Origin: Ornithinibacter aureus
GTDB taxonomy: Bacteria; Actinomycetota; Actinomycetes; Actinomycetales; Dermatophilaceae
Direction: 5' to 3'
Assembly: GCF_009858245.1 (NCBI RefSeq)
Contig: NZ_VMSB01000001.1
Span: 682,001-746,000 of the forward strand
DNA length: 64,000 nt
Position numbers and translations under genes: made by a program. How positions within the stretch are numbered: the first letter of the stretch is position 1; every line of letters begins with the position of its first letter. Shown here piece by piece: positions 45,659 through 54,324 of this stretch. Below the pieces are notes generated by a model that made no database searches, had not been told where the DNA came from, and saw nothing but the letters and a program-made list of their open reading frames with translations.

Positions 45659-45978
45659 ACCTACACCGCGGATCTGTTCACCCGCGCATGCCGAAACCTC
45701 GGGATCCGCCAATCCATGGGACGCGTCGGATCGTGCTTCGATAATGCGGCCGCGGAGGCGTTCTTCTCCAGCCTCGAGTGGGAAGTCCTCTCCCGCAACG
45801 AGTTCCGAAACACCACCGAAGCCGCTACCGTGGTCTCGGACTGGTGCTGGAACTTCTACAACACCGACCGCCGCCACAGCGCCGCATCGATGATGTCACC
45901 CATCAACTACGAAAACGCTGCCCTCACCCCGAGAGCAGCCGCCTAAGAGACAACCTCCACGATTCGGGGGGAACCACA

Positions 45979-46350
45979 GACCCGCCGCTGCGCCTGCAGA
46001 TGGGACACCCGCAAGGCTCCGGCCACGACGTCAGGTGCGTCGAGGGCGATGTGCCCCGGCGCCCGGCGGGACTCGACGACCAACCCGTCCTCGAGCCACT
46101 CCTCCTCGATCGCCGCCAGCCGTGTGATCGCGACGTCCTGAACTGCCGTCAGGGTGTTGATCAACCCTTGGCAGTTCGCCAGGGCCGATGCGAGATCAGA
46201 CCTGGCCCATGCACCGCTGACCCTCCCGATGTCGTCGGCAAGGTGGGTCACACGCAGTGAAAGGTCGTCGAGTTGCGCACGCACACTCGCCTCGGTGGCG
46301 GCCACACCCCGCCTCATCGACGCACGCACGGTCGCCCTCGTCGCTTTCAC
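45979..46350 (-). pseudogene. DUF222/HNH endonuclease N-terminal part
   Basis: The 5' part of the gene interrupted by the IS3 element: LASALANCQGLINTLTAVQD, VAITRLAAIEEEWLEDG and ALDAPDVVAGALRVSHLQAQ RRV belong to the DUF222 domain. The apparent further residues CGSPRIVEVVS come from the insertion sequence. The start is uncertain. GTG at 46350 has no clear ribosome site and lies inside a 33-bp tandem repeat; a second frame from 46453 is open through the repeat, so a frameshift near the start is possible. Confidence 0.85.
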
Positions 46351-46395
46351 GGATCACTGCACGATCGCCCTCGTCGCTGGCACGGATCACCGAAC
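46330..46395. repeat. two 33-bp direct repeats at the 5' end of the HNH gene
   Basis: TCGCCCTCGTCGCT recurs with a period of 33 bp (46332 and 46365), followed in each copy by a shared CACGGATCAC. On the minus strand in one frame it reads VIRASDEGDRA then VIRESDEGDRA. Confidence 0.75.
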
Positions 46396-46583
46396 CGTGC
46401 GTCATGCACCCCGCGCTGTCGTCCTCCACGTTCACCACCCCCTTCCCGATCACGCTCTCCCCCAGCCGGATCCGCCAACAATCCGCCCGCCCCGCCGTCG
46501 CCCTGAAGCGATGGATAGAACCTACAGGCGGCCACCGACAGGGCCCTCGCGAGGGGCGTCACCCCCCGAGGTCGCCGTCAGGG

Positions 46584-46967
46584 TCAGCGCCGACGCCTCC
46601 CGCTGGCGTGGTCGACACACGTGCGCGCCGTCGGACGAACCTCGAGCCTGGCACCGTCGATCTGCTCCCCGCAGACCTCGCACGTGCCATACCGTCCTGC
46701 CGCAAGACGCGCCTGCGCCGCCTCCACCTCCGTCACGTGCTGGCGCAGCCGATCCGTCAGCGCCTCCAGCTGCGATCGTTCGAACGCGATGGTCTGACCC
46801 TCGGGGTCGTGCTCGTCATCGGCATTGGAATCAACGGATGCCGCCACGAGGCGCGCCTTGTCGGCCTCCATCTGCTCGATGCGACTCACCAACAGCCCGC
46901 GTTCGGTGGCGAGCCGAGCCTGCATCTGACCGACCACGGCAATGCGACCCTGCGCGCCACCATCCAT
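46584..46967 (-). CDS. DksA/TraR-family zinc-finger protein, CCCH variant
   Basis: A 127-residue protein. The coiled coil (about 5-80, QMQARLATERGLLVSRIEQM and FERSQLEALTDRLRQHV) is followed by the zinc finger RYGTCEVCGEQIDGARLEVR and ARTCVDHAS. The DksA/TraR family usually has four Cys; here the fourth position is His. It would act on RNA polymerase if family behaviour holds. ATG at 46967 overlaps the upstream stop (TGATG), so it is coupled to the small hypothetical gene. The 46351-46583 gap beyond its end holds only the HNH leader. Confidence 0.85.
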   Translation of the reverse strand: MDGGAQGRIAVVGQMQARLATERGLLVSRIEQMEADKARLVAASVDSNADDEHDPEGQTIAFERSQLEALTDRLRQHVTEVEAAQARLAAGRYGTCEVCGEQIDGARLEVRPTARTCVDHASGRRRR

Positions 46968-47320
46968 CAGGCCAGGCCCTTGTGCGCCGACCACAGCTCG
47001 CCGGCCCGTGCTCCAGCAGCCTCGACCAGCGCGGTGATGGCGGGGTCGTCAGGCACCGGGAACGACACGTACGGCGATCGACCACCAGCGGTGGGTCGGC
47101 CGTATGCCTTCACGGCAAGGTGGCCATCGGGGAGCATGCGAACCGTGAGCGTCAGCAGGGTGTGCTCGACGTCGCGGCGCGTGTCGGTCCAACGCAGGTG
47201 CTCGGGGATGGCCACGGTGATCGCCATGGCGCCCACGTCGACGGCGCCCACCTCGACCTCGCCCACGTCGACCTGGCCATCAGCGCCGTCAGCGCCCACG
47301 GAGTCTGCTTCGTCGCTCAT
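46967..47320 (-). CDS. hypothetical protein
   Basis: A 117-residue protein I do not recognise. An N-terminal acidic repeat (VDVGEVEVGAVDVGAM, built of short VDVG/VEVG units) precedes a compact region (about 35-117) with RRDVEHTLLTLTVRMLPDG and SPYVSFPVPDDPAITALVEA. There is no signal peptide or membrane helix. ATG at 47320. It is coupled to the DksA-like gene by a TGATG overlap, so the two probably work together. Confidence 0.65.
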   Translation of the reverse strand: MSDEADSVGADGADGQVDVGEVEVGAVDVGAMAITVAIPEHLRWTDTRRDVEHTLLTLTVRMLPDGHLAVKAYGRPTAGGRSPYVSFPVPDDPAITALVEAAGARAGELWSAHKGLA

Positions 47321-47394
47321 GACGACATCGTGCCGCAGCACCCTGACACCACTCTCAACACTCTTCGGCACCGGGAGACGGCACCTCGAGTTCC

Positions 47395-48183
47395 TCAGTA
47401 CCCCGGGAAGACCCGGCGAAGGTCCTCCAACGAGACGTTGCCGGACACGACGACGGATGCCGGGGTGTGCGCAGCCGTGAGGCGCCCGGTGAGCAGCCGC
47501 GCCACGGCATCCGCCCCACCCTCGAGGGTCGCGGTGGTGACCCCGCCCGCGGGAACGAGCGCCACGGCATCCCCGATCGACAGGTCGTGGTCGAGGCCGA
47601 CGAGGTCGACGACGGCGGGTTCAGCCACGGCATCGGCCTTCGCCGTGAAGCCGAGGAGGAACCCCATCGGACCGCCGAACAGCCGCACGAGCACCCGGGC
47701 CGTCGGCTCGTCGATGACCGCATCATCGTCGTAGGCGACCCGCACGTCCCACGAGTGGGCCGCCGCCTCGCTGAGCCGCATCCCGGCGTACGTGGCGAAG
47801 GGAACCGGCGCAGGAAGGAACCCGAGGTCGACCTGGAGGGTCTCGCGCTGCTCAGCCGTCAGGGCCTCGACGTCTGCCAGCAGAGCCGCATCGGCGACGA
47901 CGAAGCCGTCAGCCTGGTGGCGCGGGGACATCGCGTTCCATCGGTCCCACACCCCCTGGTTGAAGCCATCGGGCAGCCGCCCAGCCCCGTCGACCGCGTT
48001 GCGCAGCGTCGCCGCCGAGATCTCAGCGCCACTGCCGAGGTGGGAAAGCACCTGCGCGACAGTCCATTCCGTGGCCCCGGACGGCGCCACCAACTGCTCG
48101 TCGGACAGGTCGCGAACGACGGGGACCAGGCCGTCATGGGTGGAGCGAAGGGCATCGATGCCGGCGTCTGCGGTGGAGGTCAT
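47395..48183 (-). CDS. mycothiol-dependent maleylpyruvate isomerase-family protein
   Basis: A 262-residue protein with the DinB-like metal-binding N-terminal domain: ATEWTVAQVLSHLGSGAEIS has the conserved His near residue 48, and MRLSEAAAHSWDVRVAYDD has the second metal-binding His near 144. The family includes mycothiol-dependent isomerases and S-transferases of actinobacteria; the specific reaction here is unknown. ATG at 48183 (MTSTADAG). It lies downstream of dxs on the same strand with a 93-bp gap. Confidence 0.85.
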   Translation of the reverse strand: MTSTADAGIDALRSTHDGLVPVVRDLSDEQLVAPSGATEWTVAQVLSHLGSGAEISAATLRNAVDGAGRLPDGFNQGVWDRWNAMSPRHQADGFVVADAALLADVEALTAEQRETLQVDLGFLPAPVPFATYAGMRLSEAAAHSWDVRVAYDDDAVIDEPTARVLVRLFGGPMGFLLGFTAKADAVAEPAVVDLVGLDHDLSIGDAVALVPAGGVTTATLEGGADAVARLLTGRLTAAHTPASVVVSGNVSLEDLRRVFPGY

Positions 48184-48276
48184 GCTCCCGCAACCGCACA
48201 CCTCACCCTCGTTGTTCCCCACGACGCAGACATCGGATGCCGTGTGGCCGCCGCGCGCTCACCGCGAGCCGATCGC

Positions 48277-50145
48277 TCAGGCGAGGCGGTCACGCAGGCG
48301 GCTTGCCACGGCATCCGGCGTGAGACCGATGCGGTCGAGCACCTGGTCGCGCGAGCCGTGGTCGAGGAACTCGCTCGGGATGCCGAACTGGTCGAGCGGT
48401 GTGGCCAGGCCGGCCTCGCGCAGCACCAGCTCAACCTGGGAGCCGATGCCACCCACGACGACGTTGTCCTCGACGACGGCGACCCGGCCCGCCCCACCGG
48501 CAAGGGTCACGAGGTTCGGGCTGACCGGCAGCGCCCACACCGGGTCGACGACGCGCACGCGCACCCCTTCGGCCGAGAGCTTCTCAGCCGCGGCCATCGC
48601 GGTGGCCGCCATCGACCCGACCCCGACGAGGAGCACGTCGACCTCTGCCTCGTCGGGCTCGGCCAGGACGTCGACGGTGCCGACGGTGCGAACGGCCTCG
48701 ATCGGGGCACCCACCGACCCCTTGGGGAAGCGCACCACCGAGGGGGCATCGGAGATGTCCACGGCGGCGCGCACCGCGCGGGCCACCTGCTGCCCGTCGC
48801 GTGGTGCCGCGAGGTGCAGGCGCGGCACGACACCGCTGATCGTCATGTCCCACATGCCGTGGTGCGAGGCGCCGTCGGGGCCGGTGATGCCCGAACGATC
48901 GAGCACGACGGTGACCCCGGCGCGGTGCATCGCGCAGTCCATGAGCAGCTGGTCGAAGGCGCGGTTGAGGAACGTCGCGTAGACGGCCACGACCGGGTGC
49001 AGGCCGGAGAACGCCAGACCGGCGGCCATCGTCAGCGCGTGCTGCTCGGCGATGCCGACGTCGAACGTGCGCTCGGGGTAGGCGTTGCTGAAGTCCTTGA
49101 GGCCGACGGGGATCATCATCGCCGCGGTGATGGCGACGACGTCCTCACGCTCTGCCCCGATGCGCACCATCTCGTCACTGAACTCATCGGTCCAGCTGCG
49201 GCCGGCGATCTCCAGCGGGAGGCCGGTCTCGGGGTTGATGACCCCGACGGCGTGGAACTGATCGGCCTCGTCGGTGATGGCGGGGTCGTAGCCGCGCCCC
49301 TTCTGGGTGATGACGTGCACGAGCACCGGGCCACCGAAGGCCCGGGCCTTGCGCAGCGCGGCCTCGAGGGCCTGCTCGTCGTGCCCGTCGACCGGGCCGA
49401 CGTACTTCAGGCCGAGGTCCTCGAAGAGCCCCTGGGGCGCGACGATGTCCTTGATGCCCTTCTTCATCCCGTGCAGCGTCTCGTACATCGCGCCGCCGAC
49501 GACGGGGGTGCGCGCCAGGGTGTGCTTGCCCCAGTCGAGGAAGCGCTCGTAGCCGCGGGTCGTGCGCAGGGTCGCCAGGTGATCGGCGAGGCCGCCCCTG
49601 GTCGGCGCGTAGGAGCGTTCGTTGTCGTTGACGACGATGACCAGGGGGAGGTCCGGCTCGGCCGCGATGTTGTTCAGCGCCTCCCAGGCCATGCCGCCGG
49701 TCAGGGCGCCGTCACCGATGACCGCGACGGTGTGGCGGTTGGTCTCTGCACGCACGACCCGGCCAGCGGCGATGCCGTGCGCCCACGACAGCGAGGCCGA
49801 GGCGTGGGAGTTCTCGACGACGTCGTGCACGGACTCGGCGCGGCTCGGGTAACCGGACAGGCCACCCTGGGTGCGCAGCCCCGAGAAGTCGTGGCGCCCG
49901 GTGAGCACCTTGTGCACGTAGGACTGGTGGCCGGTGTCGAACACCACGGTGTCGTTCGGCGAGTCGAAGACCCGGTGGATCGCGATGGTCAGCTCGACGA
50001 CGCCCAGGTTCGGGCCGAGGTGGCCGCCGGTGCGCGAGACCTCGTGGACGAGGAAACGGCGAATCTCCTCGGCCAGCTCGGGCAGCTGGTCGGCACTCAG
50101 CTTCCTGAGGTCGTTGGGGCCCTCGATGCGGTCGAGCAGACTCAC
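48277..50145 (-). CDS. dxs: 1-deoxy-D-xylulose-5-phosphate synthase
   Basis: A 622-residue thiamine diphosphate enzyme, first step of the MEP isoprenoid pathway (pyruvate plus glyceraldehyde 3-phosphate). The [16 protein letters not shown] motif binds ThDP-magnesium, [15 protein letters not shown] lies before it and [18 protein letters not shown] carries the catalytic Glu region. The GTG at 50145 has AGGAGGT at 8-nt spacing, which decides it over the longer frame. The synteny rnd-dxs is interrupted here by about 12 kb of other genes. Confidence 0.96.
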   Translation of the reverse strand: MSLLDRIEGPNDLRKLSADQLPELAEEIRRFLVHEVSRTGGHLGPNLGVVELTIAIHRVFDSPNDTVVFDTGHQSYVHKVLTGRHDFSGLRTQGGLSGYPSRAESVHDVVENSHASASLSWAHGIAAGRVVRAETNRHTVAVIGDGALTGGMAWEALNNIAAEPDLPLVIVVNDNERSYAPTRGGLADHLATLRTTRGYERFLDWGKHTLARTPVVGGAMYETLHGMKKGIKDIVAPQGLFEDLGLKYVGPVDGHDEQALEAALRKARAFGGPVLVHVITQKGRGYDPAITDEADQFHAVGVINPETGLPLEIAGRSWTDEFSDEMVRIGAEREDVVAITAAMMIPVGLKDFSNAYPERTFDVGIAEQHALTMAAGLAFSGLHPVVAVYATFLNRAFDQLLMDCAMHRAGVTVVLDRSGITGPDGASHHGMWDMTISGVVPRLHLAAPRDGQQVARAVRAAVDISDAPSVVRFPKGSVGAPIEAVRTVGTVDVLAEPDEAEVDVLLVGVGSMAATAMAAAEKLSAEGVRVRVVDPVWALPVSPNLVTLAGGAGRVAVVEDNVVVGGIGSQVELVLREAGLATPLDQFGIPSEFLDHGSRDQVLDRIGLTPDAVASRLRDRLA

Positions 50146-50328
50146 CGGTGCCCACCTCCTGATCTGATGCAACATCCACGACACGAACCCCAGAAGTCTA
50201 GGCGCTCGACCCAGTCGACCCTTGACAAGGGAAGGTTCGGGATCGCTGGGGAAATGAAGTGGTGTGGACCTGAAGGTTCTGGCATCGGGCGGGAAAGTTG
50301 GGGAGCAGGGGCGGGGCTATGGCATGCA

Positions 50329-50781
50329 TCACAGCCGCGGGACGAACTCCAGGCCGCGCAGGGCGTCCAGGAGCAGCCCCGCAGCCCGCCTGGCCGACAG
50401 CAACCGCACCCCTTCGCACTCGAGGTCGCTGAGCACCTGGGCCACCCCCTCGGGGCCGATGTCGTCGACGAGCTCGACCCGCACCTCGCGGTAGGCCGAG
50501 CGCATCGCGTCGAGCTGGGCATCCAGGTGGCGCACGGTGAACCACGCCAATGCCACCGGATGCCGTCGCCACGCCGGATAGAGCCGATAGTCCGGCGGGC
50601 AGTGGTCGAGCAACCAGGCCGTGGCCCGGTGGTCCCAGCCGCGCTCGCCCGGCGGGGGGACACCGTTCGGCCACCCGGGTGGGCCGCCCAGACCCGAGCC
50701 GGATGCCGCTCGCTGACGCGCCGGGGACGCCGGGCTCCCAGCGCGCAGCGGAGGCCCGCCGGACGCTGGTCGGTCGAACAC
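50329..50781 (-). CDS. conserved hypothetical protein under a LexA box
   Basis: A 150-residue frame. The N-terminal about 45 residues are low complexity. The conserved part is ERGWDHRATAWLLDHCPPDY, WFTVRHLDAQLDAMRSAYRE and LECEGVRLLSARRAAGLLLD, and it ends FVPRL. I recognise it only as a conserved actinobacterial protein of unknown function. The GTG at 50781 lies inside the LexA box and seven bases after a -10-like TATCAT, which suggests a leaderless, SOS-controlled message. A later start within the N-terminal region is possible. Confidence 0.65.
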   Translation of the reverse strand: MFDRPASGGPPLRAGSPASPARQRAASGSGLGGPPGWPNGVPPPGERGWDHRATAWLLDHCPPDYRLYPAWRRHPVALAWFTVRHLDAQLDAMRSAYREVRVELVDDIGPEGVAQVLSDLECEGVRLLSARRAAGLLLDALRGLEFVPRL

Positions 50782-50788
50782 GTGTTCG
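50775..50788 (-). promoter_or_regulatory. LexA/SOS box
   Basis: CGAACACGTGTTCG is a perfect palindrome and matches the actinobacterial/Gram-positive LexA consensus CGAAC-N4-GTTCG. It extends to the 16-mer TCGAACACGTGTTCGA (50774-50789). The minus-strand hexamer TATCAT (50794-50789) overlaps its edge, so bound LexA would block the promoter of the gene at 50329-50781. Confidence 0.85.
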
Positions 50789-50883
50789 ATGATACGCCTG
50801 CTCCGCGTGCGCCGAGCGACCCTGCGGGACCTCCCACCAGATGGGTGGGAGTTCGGCCCGCATCGTGGACTGGGCATCGCCCG

Positions 50884-50909
50884 ATAATGGCGAGTTATAC
50901 ATTTGATAA
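50884..50909 (+). promoter_or_regulatory. AT-rich promoter/operator of the sulfate reduction operon
   Basis: An AT-rich island upstream of sir contains GATAAT (50883-50888) and the hyphenated dyad TTAT-ACATTTG-ATAA (50895-50909), 30 bp before the start. It is the only obvious promoter-like block for the five-gene operon. The regulator is unknown. Confidence 0.45.
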
Positions 50910-50939
50910 GTCCGCATTCCGACGTCCTCAAGGCCCACG

Positions 50940-52655
50940 ATGACCGTTCAGCCCACCGAGACCTCTACCTCTCGGACCCTGCGTCCCCCTCGGGCCGGGC
51001 GCTCGAACGGCCAGTGGGCGGTCGACGGCCGGGAGCCGCTCAACGCCAACGAGGTGTGGAAGCAGGAGGACGGCGGCCTCAACGTCCGCGAGCGCATCGA
51101 GCAGTTCTACTCCCGCGACGGCTTCGCCTCGATCCCCCCGCAGGACCTCAGCGGCCGGTTCCGCTGGTGGGGGCTGTACACCCAGCGCAAGCCCGGCATC
51201 GACGGCGGGCGCACGGCACAGCTCGACGACACCGAGCTGTCCGACGAGTACTTCATGCTCCGGGTGCGCCTCGACGGCGGCTCCCTGACGCTGCACCAGC
51301 TGCGGGTCCTCGCCGACATCAGCCACGACTTCGCCCGCGGCACCGCCGACATCAGCGACCGGCAGAACATCCAGTACCACTGGATCCGCGTCGAGGACGT
51401 CCCGGAGATCTGGCGACGCCTCGAGGCCGTCGGGCTCCAGACGACCGAGGCCTGCGGTGACACCCCCCGCGTCATCCTCGGCAGCCCGCTCGCCGGCATC
51501 GCCGCCGACGAGATCCTCGACCCCACGCCGGTCATCGACGAGATCACCCGCCGGTTCGTCGGTGACCCCGAGCTCGCGAACCTGCCCCGCAAGTTCAAGT
51601 CCGCCATCACCGGACACCCGAGCCTGGACGTCGTCCACGAGATCAACGACATCTCCCTCGTCGGCGTCGTCCACCCCGAGCTCGGCGCCGGCTACGACCT
51701 GTGGGTCGGTGGCGGCCTGTCCACGGCGCCGCGGCTGGCCGAGCGGATCGGCGTCTTCGTCGCCCCCGACGAGGCCGCGGAGGTCTGGCTGGGCGTCATC
51801 CGCATCTTCCGTGACTACGGCTACCGCCGGATGCGCACCAAGGCCCGCCTGAAGTTCCTGCTCGCCGAGTGGGGCCCGGCGAAGTTCCGGGAGGTGCTCG
51901 AGACCGAGTACCTCGGGCGCGCCCTGCCCGACGGCCCTCCCCCAGCCCCGGCATCCACCCCGGGTGACCACGTCGGCATCCACCTCCAGAAGGACGGCAA
52001 CCACTACGTCGGCGCCGCGCCGGTCGTCGGGCGTGTCAGTGGCGACGTGCTCACCGGCCTGGCCGACGTCATGGAGGCCGCCGGTACCGACCGGGTGCGC
52101 CTGACCCCGCACCAGAAGCTCGTCGTCCTCGACGTCCCGCCCGCCCGTCTCGACGACCTCGTCACCGGGCTCGAGAACCTCGGCCTGTCCGTGGCGCCCA
52201 GCCCGTTCCGGCGTCACACGATGGCGTGCACCGGCATCGAGTTCTGCAAGCTCGCGATCGTCGAGACCAAGGCCGCCGCTGCCACGGCCATCGCCGAGCT
52301 CGAGCAGCGCCTGGCCGACGTCACCGCGCAGATCGACACCCCGGTCACCCTGAACGTCAACGGCTGCCCCAACTCGTGCGCCCGCATCCAGGTCGCCGAC
52401 ATCGGTCTCAAGGGGATGATCGTGACCCTCGACGACGTCCAGCAGCCCGGCTTCCAGGTGCACCTCGGCGGCGGGCTGGCCTCGGCCGACCGCGACGAGG
52501 CCGGCCTCGGGCGCACCGTGCGTGGCCTGAAGGTCACGGCCGCAGACCTGCCCGACCTGGTCGAGCGCCTCGTCCGTCGCTGGCTGGACCAGCGTGCACC
52601 CCGCGAGACGTTCGCGACCTGGGCCCACCGCGTCGACGAGGAGGAGCTGCGATGA
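50940..52655 (+). CDS. sirA: ferredoxin-dependent nitrite/sulfite reductase
   Basis: A 571-residue siroheme enzyme. The [4Fe-4S]-siroheme cysteines are Cys430 and Cys436 in MACTGIEFCK and Cys476 and Cys480 in NGCPNSC. Two parachute domains are visible (about 90-160 and 350-420, with GLTTTEACGDTPR-like QTTEACGDTPRVI). Since it is followed by APS reductase and ATP sulfurylase genes, sulfite to sulfide is the likely reaction rather than nitrite reduction. ATG at 50940. The next four genes all overlap end to end. Confidence 0.92.
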   Translation: MTVQPTETSTSRTLRPPRAGRSNGQWAVDGREPLNANEVWKQEDGGLNVRERIEQFYSRDGFASIPPQDLSGRFRWWGLYTQRKPGIDGGRTAQLDDTELSDEYFMLRVRLDGGSLTLHQLRVLADISHDFARGTADISDRQNIQYHWIRVEDVPEIWRRLEAVGLQTTEACGDTPRVILGSPLAGIAADEILDPTPVIDEITRRFVGDPELANLPRKFKSAITGHPSLDVVHEINDISLVGVVHPELGAGYDLWVGGGLSTAPRLAERIGVFVAPDEAAEVWLGVIRIFRDYGYRRMRTKARLKFLLAEWGPAKFREVLETEYLGRALPDGPPPAPASTPGDHVGIHLQKDGNHYVGAAPVVGRVSGDVLTGLADVMEAAGTDRVRLTPHQKLVVLDVPPARLDDLVTGLENLGLSVAPSPFRRHTMACTGIEFCKLAIVETKAAAATAIAELEQRLADVTAQIDTPVTLNVNGCPNSCARIQVADIGLKGMIVTLDDVQQPGFQVHLGGGLASADRDEAGLGRTVRGLKVTAADLPDLVERLVRRWLDQRAPRETFATWAHRVDEEELR

Positions 52656-53377
52656 CGCAGCGACGAAGCACCGACGAGCTGCGCGCGCTCGCCGCCGAGG
52701 GTGAGCGGCTGCTCAACGCGGCGAACCGTCCGGGTGGCACCGAGGCGGATGCCGCGGAGGTCGCGGCGTGGGCCGCGCGCACCTTCCCCGGCACCCTCGC
52801 CGTCGCGTGCAGCATGGCGGATGCCGTGCTCCCCCACGTCATCGCGGAGCAGGCCCCCGGGGTCGACGTGCTCTTCCTCGACACCGGCTACCACTTCGCC
52901 GAGACCTACGGCACGCGCAACCAGGTCGAGCACGAGCTCGACGTCACCATCGTCGACGTGCTGCCCGCGCTGACCGTCGCCGAGCAGGACGCGCAGTACG
53001 GCCCGAAGCTGCACGACCGTGACCCTGCCGCCTGCTGCCGGATGCGCAAGGTCGAACCGCTCAAGGCAGCGCTCGCCGGCTACGAGGCATGGGTCACCGG
53101 CGTTCGCCGCGAGGAGGGCCCGACCCGAGCAGACACCCCCCTCGTCACCTTCGACGAGCAGTTCGGCCTCGTCAAGCTCAACCCCCTCGCGGCCTGGTCG
53201 TTCGACGATGTGCTCGGCTACGCCACCGACCGGCGGGTGCCCGTGAACCTCCTGCTCTCCGACGGGTACCCCTCGATCGGCTGCGAGCCGTGCACGAAGC
53301 GCGTCGCCCCCGGCGACGACCCACGCGCCGGGCGCTGGGCCGGCTTCGCCAAGACCGAGTGCGGGCTGCACCCGTGA
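52652..53377 (+). CDS. cysH: adenylyl-sulfate (APS) reductase
   Basis: A 241-residue CysH-type reductase. Cys pairs CCRMRK and CEPC, the iron-sulfur ligands of APS-using enzymes, are present, and the catalytic Cys is in the C-terminal KTECGLH. The LFLDTGYHFAETYGTR block binds substrate. It reduces APS to sulfite with thioredoxin. ATG overlaps the sirA stop (ATGA). The iron-sulfur Cys pairs argue for APS and against PAPS. Confidence 0.93.
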   Translation: MTQRRSTDELRALAAEGERLLNAANRPGGTEADAAEVAAWAARTFPGTLAVACSMADAVLPHVIAEQAPGVDVLFLDTGYHFAETYGTRNQVEHELDVTIVDVLPALTVAEQDAQYGPKLHDRDPAACCRMRKVEPLKAALAGYEAWVTGVRREEGPTRADTPLVTFDEQFGLVKLNPLAAWSFDDVLGYATDRRVPVNLLLSDGYPSIGCEPCTKRVAPGDDPRAGRWAGFAKTECGLHP

Positions 53378-54324
53378 GCGCCACGATGACGAAGGAATCC
53401 ACATCCGTGAGCACGACCTCCACCGGCCTCCCGGTCCTGACCCAGCTCGACGTCCTCGAGAGCGAGGCGATGCTCGTCATCCGCGAGATCACCGCCGAGC
53501 TCGAGCGCCCCGTGCTGCTCTTCAGCGGCGGTAAGGACTCCGTGGTCATGCTGCACGTCGCCGCCAAGGCGTTCTGGCCGGCTCCCGTGCCCTTCCCCGT
53601 GCTGCACGTCGACACCGGGCACAACTTCCCCGAGGTGCTCGCCTACCGCGACGCCACCGTCGAGCGGCTCGGCCTGCGCCTCGAGGTGGCCTCGGTCCAG
53701 GACTGGATCGACGACGGCCGCCTGCGCGAGCGCGCCGACGGCACCCGCAACCCGCTGCAGACCCAGCCGCTGCTCGACGCCATCGCCCGGCACCGCTTCG
53801 ACGGGGTCTTCGGAGGCGGCCGCCGCGACGAGGAGAAGGCCCGCGCCAAGGAGCGCGTCGTCAGCCTGCGCGACGACTTCGGCCAGTGGGACCCCAAGAA
53901 CCAGCGCCCCGAGCTGTGGAACATCTTCAACCCGCGCCACCGCCCCGGCGAGCACGTGCGGGTGTTCCCCCTCTCGAACTGGACCGAGCTCGACGTGTGG
54001 CGCTACATCGAGCGCGAGGACATCGAGCTGCCCGGCCTGTACTACGCCCACGACCGCGAGGTCTTCGAGCGCGACGGCATGCTGCTCGCGGTCGGTCCGT
54101 ACTCTCAGCCGCGCCCCGGCGAGCGCGTCGAGACCCGCCGGGTCCGCTACCGCACCGTCGGTGACATGTCCTGCACGGGCGCGGTGGCCAGTGACGCGGC
54201 ATCCGTCGCCGACGTCGTCGCCGAGGTCGCGGCGTCCACGCTCACCGAACGCGGCGCGACCCGCGCCGACGACCGGATCTCCGAGGCCGCCATGGAGGAC
54301 CGCAAGAAGGAAGGCTACTTCTGA
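53374..54324 (+). CDS. cysD: sulfate adenylyltransferase subunit 2
   Basis: A 316-residue PP-loop ATP pyrophosphatase with LLFSGGKDSVVMLHVAAKAF near residue 50, LHVDTGHNFPEVLAYRD and GGGRRDEEKARAKER. It ends with RISEAAMEDRKKEGYF, typical of CysD. The GTG at 53374 overlaps the cysH stop; ATG 53386 and GTG 53407 are alternatives. It makes APS from sulfate and ATP with CysN. Confidence 0.95.
   Translation: MSATMTKESTSVSTTSTGLPVLTQLDVLESEAMLVIREITAELERPVLLFSGGKDSVVMLHVAAKAFWPAPVPFPVLHVDTGHNFPEVLAYRDATVERLGLRLEVASVQDWIDDGRLRERADGTRNPLQTQPLLDAIARHRFDGVFGGGRRDEEKARAKERVVSLRDDFGQWDPKNQRPELWNIFNPRHRPGEHVRVFPLSNWTELDVWRYIEREDIELPGLYYAHDREVFERDGMLLAVGPYSQPRPGERVETRRVRYRTVGDMSCTGAVASDAASVADVVAEVAASTLTERGATRADDRISEAAMEDRKKEGYF

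Larger units (their letters stand above)
43520..45946 (+). pseudogene. IS3-family transposase OrfB, split by IS30 insertion
   Basis: A DDE integrase-fold transposase cut in two. The 5' part (43520-44164) includes FVVDQRTNYQVPVAF, the first Asp in WVGDITEIPT and the second in FHSDRGST. The 3' part (45662-45946) resumes TYTADLFTRACRNLGIRQS and holds the catalytic Glu in NAAAEAFFSSLEWEVL. Removing 44165-45658 and one ACC joins them in frame to about 309 residues. The break separates the catalytic residues, so this copy cannot transpose by itself. Confidence 0.93.
43188..45978 (+). mobile_element. IS3-family insertion sequence, interrupted by an IS30-family element
   Basis: The element is bounded by 26-bp imperfect inverted repeats (43188-43213 and 45953-45978), which begin TGGACTTCCCCCCGAA and TGTGGTTCCCCCCGAA read inward and match at 21 of 26 positions or so. 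A 4-bp direct duplication GACC flanks it (43184-43187 and 45979-45982). Without the nested 1494-bp element and its 3-bp duplication it is 1294 bp, normal for IS3. It carries orfA and a broken orfB and sits in the DUF222/HNH gene. Confidence 0.93.

Noticed and set aside
43188-45978. Composite transposon
   Set aside because: The two elements belong to different families, one lies inside the other and neither brackets cargo; nesting explains the structure.
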